9,716 nucleotides of DNA from contig CAZLPS010000129.1 of assembly GCA_964561455.1 (NCBI GenBank), positions 1 through 9,716 on the forward strand, written 5' to 3'. Below the pieces are notes generated by a model. It made no database searches. It saw only the letters and a program-made list of their open reading frames with translations, and had not been told where the DNA came from. A program made the position numbers and the translations under genes. The DNA is from JABDGR01 sp964561455 (lineage in GTDB: Bacteria; Verrucomicrobiota; Verrucomicrobiia; Opitutales; JABDGR01). This document shows, piece by piece, positions 3,451 through 9,716 of this stretch (positions are counted from its first letter, which is position 1; the number at the start of each line of letters is the position of its first letter).

Positions 3451-6400
3451 CTAAGGCACCGGTTCCGCCACAACGCGTAAAAAAACTGAACCATCGGTGG
3501 GGAGGATGGCACTGGCCTGGTAGCGGGCGGTGTAAAGGTCGTCGTCGGTGAGTTGGGTGATGTTGCCTGCGTCCACGTTGGTCCAAGTCACCAAATCCGG
3601 CGAATACTGCGGCACCAACTGATAATCGGTCATGCCTTTGCGTATCCGGTATTGGATCGTCAGGAAATTGGTGCCGGCGTTGGTTTGAGTTGAAAGGGTG
3701 GGCGCGCCGCCGGGCGATGACGAGGTGTCCAGATTCATGGCATACCGAATAACATTGGGCGCACCGCCAAACGGTTTGGCGGCGGCGAGCGCGTCATTGC
3801 CGGAGAGATTGTTGGCGGCCGCCCACTGGCTCAAGTTTGCCGTTTGGACGGCAATGTCACCGGTGGTATAGAGTTGCGTGGTGTTCCATCTGAGATTGGC
3901 ATTTAAGGCGGGCAAGAGCACGCTGGTGAAAGTTCCAGAGAGGCTGCCGGCCACTTGAAATAAATCAAAGGTCATGCCCCAGGTGGGGGCGAAGCTATTG
4001 ATCAAGCTGACGGCCAGCGTGCCGCCCAGGCTGAGGTTGCTGCCGACGGTAATTGCACTGTAGAGCGACCCGCGCGTATTGCCGGCGAACAGAACGTTAA
4101 GCGCGGCATTGGCGTTCAACGTTAAATTTTGCGCGAACGACAATAGGCCCACGGTGCCCGGCGAACCCGGCGAAAGGGTGCCATTGATGATCGTGTTGGC
4201 GGCGACGCCGCCGTTTCCGATTAGGGCCGCGCCCGGCACCACGGTCATTACGCCGCTGCCACTGGCGGAGGCCGCGCCCAAATTGGAAACAACCAAATTG
4301 CCGGCGGAAACCGTCGTATTGCCTGTGTACAGGTTGTTGCCTGACAGGGTCAGATTGCCAGTCCCGGTTTTGGTCAAGTTGCCAGAACCGTTGAGATTCC
4401 CACTAAACAGGGTGTCTTGATTGTTTCCCCCCACCGTCAAGGCCAGGGCTGCCGAGCTGCCATTGGCGAGGGTTACATTCTGGTTGCCCGCCAATCCCCC
4501 CAAGGTCGCAAAATCCAAATTACTAAAGGTCAGGGAGCCGCCGACAAGATTTACCGTGGAATTCTGCACCGCCTGCGCCTGACCCAGCGCCAGCGTGCCA
4601 TTCGCCACATTGAGGTTCCCCGTGAAAGTATTGGCTCCGGACAAGGTGAACACGCCGCTGCCCGCTTTGGTCAAGTTGCCTGAACCACTTAAAATTCCCG
4701 ACCAGGTCGCATTCACCCCATTGGCGTCCAGGGTCGAGTTGGTGCCACTTCCCAGGGTTGCATTGAATGAAGCGGCCAGGCTGGAATTGGAAGCGCGCAG
4801 GACGCCGCCATTCCAATTAAAGGCCAGATTTCCGGAGGAGGTTGAAAACCCGCCGTTTTGTCCCAGAATTTCCAAAACCCCATCGCCATTCAAGTTGAGC
4901 ACCGTGCCATGGCGAACCACAATCTGGGGCGCCACCACGTGGCCACCATTGGCAATGGTCAACGAGTCGGTGCCACCGTTACCGTTGAAGGAAATCTGGT
5001 TCGCGGCAGCAAGTTGGGAGCCGGCGCCATCAACCGTGACGGTGCCAACTTGACTGAGGTTGCCAATGGTGATCGTGCTGGCGGAAACCACGGCTCCGTT
5101 GGCAACCGCCAGCGTGCCGCTGAACCCGCCGGACCCGCCGCCGTCGCCCACCGTGACGTCGCCCAAATTCCAATGGGTACCTGGGCCCGAAGCCGTGGCG
5201 CTTGATTGGAGGAAAATGTCAAAGGTGCTGGTCGTTATTTGCCCGCCTTGATTCAGGTTTAGGGTGCCGTTGATTAAATGAATATTTTCAGCGGACAGGG
5301 TCGAGTTCGCTCCGGCCATGGTCAGGGTACCATGGAGCCCCAAATAGAAATCATTGGCTCCGACCACACTGCCGCCGTTGGCGATGGTCAGGCTGCTGGT
5401 GCCGCTATAGGTTCCCAAATAGACCCGGGTTGAATTGAACGACCAGGTGGAACCGGCGTCCGTAACCAGGACTGACCCTTGGGCCCCTGCATTCTTGCCG
5501 ATGATGGTCCCGCTATCTGCGAGAGTGGAATTGGCATAGACCACGGCGCCGTTGGCGATGGTCAGGCTGCCGGTGCCATTCGAACCCAACTCGAGATTAC
5601 GGTAATTGAGCACGGAATTGGCGCCGGTAACCGTGATATTGCCACTGCCGGTGGCTGTGCCTCCGACTGTGGTAACGCCCAGCGTGGCCGTCCCACCATT
5701 GGCGATCGTCAATGAACCTGCCCCCGCCTGCCCGACCACCGTGGTCGGCCCGCCCAGAGTACCCGGCCGGCCCAGAGTCGAACCGGGGTCGGTCACCAAA
5801 ACGGAGCCATTCGAGCCCGTCGCATTGCCAATATAACTTTTTACCATGTAGAATTTCGCCCCATTCGTGATGGTCAAATTCGCTGTTCCTGTGTCGGCCA
5901 CAATCGTTTGCGCCGCCGGAAACGTATTGCTGGCGGTGGGTTGATTGAGGGCCAAATTGCCGGCCAAAACACTCAGGTTACCCGCAAAATTGGTGAGGTC
6001 ACCGATCGCCAGCGTATTGGCGCCAATTTTGGTCACGTTGCCGTTGCCGGAAAGAATGCCACTAAGGGTGACGTTATTCACCGACGGGAAAATCAAGGTG
6101 GTGTTGACGTTGATGTTGCTGGCGAGGTTGATGGAATTGTCGGTCAGCGTTACACTTCCACCCGGTGTGCTGGAGATCAGGTTCACATTGCCAGTACCCA
6201 AGGGTGAGGCCAGAGTTACGGCCAGGCCGTTTACATCAAGCGTGCCGTCGTCCGCGCCGAGCGTGGTGAACGCGGACACGTCGAGCGGTGTGGCCATGGT
6301 GCTGTTCCACTGCAGACCGCCTCCGTTCAAAATTACTTGCGGGCTGCCGCCAAGATTACTGGTCGAACTGAAGTTGATTAAACCCTTGTTCACGATGGTC

Positions 6401-9400
6401 GCGCCCGCAAACGTATTGGCACCCTGCAGCGTCAGCGTGCCATTCCCCACTTTGGTAAGTGAGCCGGGCCCCGTGAGATTGCCGCTGTAGGTGGTGTTTT
6501 GACTATTGGCGCCGACAAAAAGATTGATGGCGACCGACCCGTCGTTGGCCAGGGCCAGATTCTTCGTCCCGCCAAGTCCGCCCAAAGTCGCATTGGTAAG
6601 GCTGCGAAAGATGAGGTCACCGCCACCGTTGGCATAGATGAGCGTGCTGTTTTGCAAGGCATTGGCATCACCCAGGTAAAGTGATCCGGCCCCAATGCTG
6701 GTGTTGCCGCTAAACGTATTGGCGGCGGCCAGCGTTAAGGTGCCCGAACCAGTTTTGGAGAAATTCCCGGGACCGCTCAGAATTCCCGACCAGGTGGCGT
6801 TAAGATTTTGCGAATCAAAGATGGTGGTATTGGCTGACAGAGTGGCTGCGAGGGACTCAACTAAACCGGTATTCGCCACTTGGATGGTCCCGGCGTCGAG
6901 ATTTAGGTCGTAGTTGCTGTTGGCGCTGCTGAGACCGTTGGCGCCCCCGATTTGCAAGGTGCCATTGCCAAGGAGATTGATCGTGCTGTTCTCTCCCGCA
7001 CCGGTTGCCAGCACCAGGCTGTTGCCGGCTTGAACGGTGCCACCATCAATGGTCAAATTCGCCCCGGGCGCCAGCGAGATGGCGCCACGGATCAATCCGC
7101 CGTTGGAAACCGTCAAATTGGCGCCCGTAGCCACAGTTATCTGACTGGTGCCGGTGAGCGCAGCGTTGGTGCCATTCACGATTAAATTGCCGGCCAAAAC
7201 TTGGGTGGTGCCGGTATAATTGCTGTTGCTCCACAAGGTTAACTTGGAATTGACGGATTTGGTCAAGGTGCCATTGCCGGAAAGGCTGCCCAAGAGGTCG
7301 CTATCATCGAACGTGGCAACGACCAGGGAGGAGTTATTGATAATATTGCCGCTCAGTGACAAAGTTAAGCCGTTAAACGTCAGGGTGCCGGCGCTCACCG
7401 TGGTGGTTCCTTGATAGGAGCTGGTTCCGGACAGGGCGACATTGCCAGAGCCCGTCACCGCCACGTTCCCAGTGCCGGAAATCGTTTTGGTGAAATTTAC
7501 CGCGGCGCCAAAATTCAGCACGACGGAGGCGTTGTCAGTAATATTTCCGGCGAGGAGACCGGAGGAACCGCCGGCACCCAATTGCAGGGAGCCGCTGGCA
7601 ACGGTGGTGGTACCGGTGTAGGTCTGGTCGGCGGAGAAAATCAGGCTGCCCAGGCCAAGTTTGGTGAGATTGCCCGTTCCGGATAGCTGGCCCGCCCAGG
7701 TCCCATTGAGAGAATTGGTGTTCAGGGTCGTCGTGTTGCCGGTCAAATTTGCTTTTACCGACGTCGACAAATCGGCGCCGGCGACCAGAAGGTTGGCGGC
7801 ATTCAAATTTATGACATAATTCGCATTCGACGCACTGAGGCCATTGGTTCCACCCAGCATTAAAGTCCCATTGCTCAGGACGTTTAACGTGCTGTTGGCG
7901 CCAGGGGAGGACGCGAGCACCAGATTGCCGCCGGAAGAAACCGTGCCATTATTGCTAATCGTCAAATTGGCCCCAGCCGCCAGCATCACCCCGCCGCCTC
8001 CGCTGATCGCCGCCCCGGAGCCATTAACGACGAGTGTCCCGGCGGAAACCGTGGTGCTGCCCGCATAGGTGTTGTTTCCGGAAAAAGTCAGCGTGTTACT
8101 ATTGAGCTTAATCAGTGCGCCGGTGCCGGAAATAATTTTGCTGAAATTATTGGTGCTTGTTTGATTAAGGACGAGGGTGCCGTTATCGCTGAAATTGCCA
8201 CCCAGGGCGGCGGTGCTGGCGGTGATGGTTAGAATTCCGCCACTGATTGTTGTGTCCCCGACATAGGAATTTGCGCCGGTCAAAGTCACATTACCGGAAC
8301 CCGCCTTAACGAGGGAACCGCCTCCCGAAATCACCCCGCTGAAGGTATTGTCCTGACTATTATTTCCGACGGTCAACGCCACGGCGCCAGCCGAATTATT
8401 GGTCAGGGTCAGGTTTTGTGAGCCAATCAGAGCGCCGAGTGTAGCGGCGGCTAGATTACCGAAAGTGAGCACTCCTCCGCCAGTGTTGTAATTAAGCGTG
8501 CTGTTTTGCAGCGCCAGTGGGTCGCCCAGGTTGAGTGTGCCATTGCTGATGGTGGTGGTGCCGGTAAATGTATTGTTGCCGGAAAGCGTCAGCGTTAAAT
8601 TGCCCGATTTGGTTAAACTTCCGTTCCCCGACAAAGTGCCGGACCAGGTGGCGTTGGCACTGGCGGTGTTGAAGGTTGACGTGGTATTGTTGGCTAAAGT
8701 GGCGTTGAGCGAGGTGCTAAAATCACTGCCGGTCGTGGTCAACGTGCCACCGCCAAAGTTAACGGCATATTGCCCGTTGCCAGCCGCCAGGCCGTTCGGT
8801 CCGCCAATGGCCAAATTGCCGCCGGAGTTGAGATTGACAGTACCATTGGAGCCCGCGCCGGCCGCCAAGAGAACATGGCTGGTGCTGTTCGCGCCCACGG
8901 ACACGTTGGCGCCATTGGCGATGGTCAGAGTGCCGTTGCCCAGATTGCCGACCACGAGGCTGCCGCCGGTCAAATTCCAGGTGGAATTCGCATCGGTAAC
9001 CAAGACGCTGCCCTGCGACCCGGCCGATGCGCCAAGGGACGCGGCGATGCCGTTAAGGGCTGCGCCGGAATTGTTGACGCGGGCGCCATTGGCAATGGTC
9101 AGGCTGGCATTGCCAGCGCTGCCCACCACCAGTCCGCCCACTAACGTCGTTTGATTGCCAATATTCCAAGTGGCCGTGTTGCCGGTGAGGAGAGCGGTGG
9201 CATTGCCAGTGAGGTTGGTGGCGCCATTCACGCCCAAATTCACGCTGACGTTGTTGCTGTCCGCGCCAAGGCTGTTAAGCGAACCGCCGGTCACGTTCAG
9301 GGCGTTGTTGTAATTTGCCGCGACGCTGGTGGCGCCTTGCACGGTCAATTGGGAAGTGGAACCGGAAACGGAGATCGTCGTCACGTTATAACCGCTTTCC

Positions 9401-9716
9401 AACAACAGTCCGCTGACGGTGACATTGCCGCCGTTGGAAACCGAGAAATCGCCGCCGCCGGTCAGATTGCCGGAAATGGCGAGGCGCGAGCCGGCGCCGT
9501 CCACAGTTACCACGCCATTTTGGGCCGCTGGGCTGGAATTTGTGGCGAGCTGGCCATAAATCAAATCGGTGGCGCTGACATTGCCGCCGTTCGTAATTGA
9601 CAGGCTGCCATTTCCTCCTTGACCCGAATAAGGCAAGACGGCGGAACCAACCGCACCGACGGCCAAAGTGCCGGAATTGATCCAAGATGAATTGGCCCCG
9701 GTGACGACCACAGTGC
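3451..9716 (-). CDS. Giant repeat-rich exported surface protein, C-terminal ~2,088 codons (runs off right edge)
   Basis: The frame is open from the window edge to TAG at 3451. The GTG at 9711 sits inside a repeat (V-V-V-T-G-A-N-S-S-W), so the real start lies outside. Residue numbers here count from that GTG. Architecture: T5SS/PEP-CTERM-type repeats at about 1-300; eleven autotransporter-associated beta-strand (PATR) units at about 356-1257 (nine) and 1669-1810 (two); a second T5SS/PEP-CTERM-type block at 1265-1600; a closing beta-domain at about 1820-1956; and a terminal domain with NVIRYAMNLD and QYSPDLVTWTN. No cysteine is present and charged residues are few. The repeats predict a long extracellular right-handed beta-helix, probably adhesive or structural. 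No autotransporter barrel, PEP-CTERM tail, LPXTG or visible sorting motif is present, so the export and anchoring route is unknown. The absent N-terminus should carry a signal peptide. No frameshift is seen. Confidence 0.9.
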   Translation of the reverse strand, partial: TVVVTGANSSWINSGTLAVGAVGSAVLPYSGQGGNGSLSITNGGNVSATDLIYGQLATNSSPAAQNGVVTVDGAGSRLAISGNLTGGGDFSVSNGGNVTVSGLLLESGYNVTTISVSGSTSQLTVQGATSVAANYNNALNVTGGSLNSLGADSNNVSVNLGVNGATNLTGNATALLTGNTATWNIGNQTTLVGGLVVGSAGNASLTIANGARVNNSGAALNGIAASLGASAGSQGSVLVTDANSTWNLTGGSLVVGNLGNGTLTIANGANVSVGANSTSHVLLAAGAGSNGTVNLNSGGNLAIGGPNGLAAGNGQYAVNFGGGTLTTTGSDFSTSLNATLANNTTSTFNTASANATWSGTLSGNGSLTKSGNLTLTLSGNNTFTGTTTISNGTLNLGDPLALQNSTLNYNTGGGVLTFGNLAAATLGALIGSQNLTLTNNSAGAVALTVGNNSQDNTFSGVISGGGSLVKAGSGNVTLTGANSYVGDTTISGGILTITASTAALGGNFSDNGTLVLNQTSTNNFSKIISGTGALIKLNSNTLTFSGNNTYAGSTTVSAGTLVVNGSGAAISGGGGVMLAAGANLTISNNGTVSSGGNLVLASSPGANSTLNVLSNGTLMLGGTNGLSASNANYVINLNAANLLVAGADLSTSVKANLTGNTTTLNTNSLNGTWAGQLSGTGNLTKLGLGSLIFSADQTYTGTTTVASGSLQLGAGGSSGLLAGNITDNASVVLNFGAAVNFTKTISGTGNVAVTGSGNVALSGTSSYQGTTTVSAGTLTFNGLTLSLSGNIINNSSLVVATFDDSDLLGSLSGNGTLTKSVNSKLTLWSNSNYTGTTQVLAGNLIVNGTNAALTGTSQITVATGANLTVSNGGLIRGAISLAPGANLTIDGGTVQAGNSLVLATGAGENSTINLLGNGTLQIGGANGLSSANSNYDLNLDAGTIQVANTGLVESLAATLSANTTIFDSQNLNATWSGILSGPGNFSKTGSGTLTLAAANTFSGNTSIGAGSLYLGDANALQNSTLIYANGGGDLIFRSLTNATLGGLGGTKNLALANDGSVAINLFVGANSQNTTYSGNLTGPGSLTKVGNGTLTLQGANTFAGATIVNKGLINFSSTSNLGGSPQVILNGGGLQWNSTMATPLDVSAFTTLGADDGTLDVNGLAVTLASPLGTGNVNLISSTPGGSVTLTDNSINLASNINVNTTLIFPSVNNVTLSGILSGNGNVTKIGANTLAIGDLTNFAGNLSVLAGNLALNQPTASNTFPAAQTIVADTGTANLTITNGAKFYMVKSYIGNATGSNGSVLVTDPGSTLGRPGTLGGPTTVVGQAGAGSLTIANGGTATLGVTTVGGTATGSGNITVTGANSVLNYRNLELGSNGTGSLTIANGAVVYANSTLADSGTIIGKNAGAQGSVLVTDAGSTWSFNSTRVYLGTYSGTSSLTIANGGSVVGANDFYLGLHGTLTMAGANSTLSAENIHLINGTLNLNQGGQITTSTFDIFLQSSATASGPGTHWNLGDVTVGDGGGSGGFSGTLAVANGAVVSASTITIGNLSQVGTVTVDGAGSQLAAANQISFNGNGGTDSLTIANGGHVVAPQIVVRHGTVLNLNGDGVLEILGQNGGFSTSSGNLAFNWNGGVLRASNSSLAASFNATLGSGTNSTLDANGVNATWSGILSGSGNLTKAGSGVFTLSGANTFTGNLNVANGTLALGQAQAVQNSTVNLVGGSLTFSNLDFATLGGLAGNQNVTLANGSSAALALTVGGNNQDTLFSGNLNGSGNLTKTGTGNLTLSGNNLYTGNTTVSAGNLVVSNLGAASASGSGVMTVVPGAALIGNGGVAANTIINGTLSPGSPGTVGLLSFAQNLTLNANAALNVLFAGNTRGSLYSAITVGSNLSLGGTLAVSLINSFAPTWGMTFDLFQVAGSLSGTFTSVLLPALNANLRWNTTQLYTTGDIAVQTANLSQWAAANNLSGNDALAAAKPFGGAPNVIRYAMNLDTSSSPGGAPTLSTQTNAGTNFLTIQYRIRKGMTDYQLVPQYSPDLVTWTNVDAGNITQLTDDDLYTARYQASAILPTDGSVFLRVVAEPVP
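3454..3843 (-). other. C-terminal domain of the giant protein ('SPDLVTW' type)
   Basis: This covers about residues 1957-2086. It opens with SQWAAANNLSGNDAL and NVIRYAMNLD, a linker like the 'N-L-L-K-Y-A-L-G-L-D' segments seen before verrucomicrobial C-termini. It continues with a beta-rich stretch (FLTIQYRIRKGMTDYQLV, PQYSPDLVTWTN) and ends VFLRVVAEPVP. It replaces the beta-barrel or PEP-CTERM tail expected after PATR repeats. I know of no formal family name for it. Confidence 0.6.
3844..4254 (-). other. Closing beta-domain after the PATR repeats
   Basis: About residues 1820-1956: GVMTVVPGAALIGNGGV, then NGTLSPGSPGTVGLLSF, NLTLNANAALNVLF, TFDLFQVAGSLSGTF and WNTTQLYTTGDIAV. This sequence order is the usual cap following autotransporter-associated beta-strand repeats in large exported proteins, ending the beta-helix before the C-terminal domain. 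Confidence 0.7.
4279..4707 (-). repeat. PATR block II (two autotransporter-associated beta-strand units)
   Basis: Residues 1669-1711 and 1768-1810 both follow the pattern [W/F]SG.L.GSGNLTK.G.G..TLSG.N.[F/Y]TG. Between them lies a 68-residue linker beginning LGQAQAVQNST. The pair belongs to the third copy of the ~205-residue composite module. Confidence 0.85.
4912..5919 (-). repeat. T5SS/PEP-CTERM-type repeat block II
   Basis: Residues about 1265-1600. Six units carry the strand motif SLTIANGG or a variant (NLTITNGA, TLAVANGA). They alternate with GSVLVTD.GSTW-like strands (VTDPGSTL, VTGANSVL, VTDAGSTW, MAGANSTL, VDGAGSQL). This pattern matches the T5SS/PEP-CTERM-associated repeat (TIGR04393 type). 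At DNA level the plus strand shows near-identical runs such as 'CCGTTGGCGATGGTCAGGCT'. Confidence 0.8.
5941..8649 (-). repeat. PATR block I (nine autotransporter-associated beta-strand units)
   Basis: Units start near residues 356, 456, 522, 670, 738, 805, 973, 1074 and 1215. The core is SG.LSG.G.LTK.G...LTLSG.NTY.G.TTV..GTL.LG, the autotransporter-associated beta-strand repeat (PF12951 type). Copies near 805 and 1215 are the most diverged. Units are spaced either directly or by ~68-70-residue linkers, which are themselves repeated. Confidence 0.88.
8812..9716 (-). repeat. T5SS/PEP-CTERM-type repeat block I (continues past right edge)
   Basis: Residues 1-300. Strand motifs are SLSITNGG (37-43 region), DFSVSNGG, SLTIANGA and TLTIANGA, with VTGANSSW, VDGAGSRL and VTDANSTW between them. 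The block begins in mid-repeat at the window edge, so more copies are likely to the right. Confidence 0.78.

Noticed and set aside
4282..8835. CRISPR array or satellite DNA in the repeat-rich region
   Set aside because: The repetition is codon-phased within one open frame, the copies are diverged, and there are no constant-length unique spacers.
8498..9154. Plus-strand 218-aa ORF (and similar ones at 4595-5053 and 5945-6490) opposite the giant gene
   Set aside because: They are Pro/Val/Leu-rich periodic sequences that mirror the Gly/Asn/Thr repeats; long antisense frames are expected opposite such repeats.
9709..9711. GTG at 9711 as the start of the giant protein
   Set aside because: It falls inside a repeat motif, the frame continues to the window edge, and no signal peptide follows. 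The gene is truncated by the window.

Overview
The window most likely comes from a member of the Verrucomicrobiota or a close PVC-superphylum relative, by inference. The giant protein mixes autotransporter-associated beta-strand repeats with T5SS/PEP-CTERM-type repeats. It ends in a 'SPDLVTW'-type C-terminal domain that I associate with that phylum. The moderately GC-rich sequence and the short interspersed intergenic repeats fit. No rRNA or other phylogenetic marker is present, so the assignment is tentative.

All recognisable genes lie on the minus strand, so transcription runs from right to left. From right to left they are: (1) the 3' part (about 2,088 codons) of a giant, cysteine-free, Gly/Asn/Ser/Thr-rich exported repeat protein (3451-9716, running off the right edge); (2) a 137-bp gap with GTGCTTA-type short repeats; (3) a complete YmdB/TIGR00282-family metallophosphoesterase (2519-3313); (4) a 200-bp gap with a promoter candidate; (5) two very short lysine-rich genes (2265-2318, 17 aa; 1982-2101, 39 aa), each with the same 20-nt leader and Shine-Dalgarno sequence and each followed by a nearly identical rho-independent terminator; (6) a lipoprotein SGNH/GDSL esterase of the XynE-like type (572-1855); (7) a 348-bp gap with two perfect inverted repeats; (8) the first 74 codons of an HlyD/MacA-type periplasmic adaptor (1-223, running off the left edge).

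There is no evidence that these genes form one pathway. The giant protein, the esterase lipoprotein and the adaptor are all envelope or extracellular components. YmdB is a cytosolic phosphodiesterase, and the two tiny basic products look like nucleic-acid binders. The terminators split the region into separate transcription units.

The least ordinary part is the 1927-2342 stretch. There, two different tiny basic ORFs sit in matching leader-ORF-terminator cassettes, both shorter than usual gene-calling limits. The giant protein also has an ordered architecture: two repeat families in alternating blocks and a roughly 205-residue composite module present three times. It has no visible beta-barrel, PEP-CTERM or other known anchor at its C-terminus.
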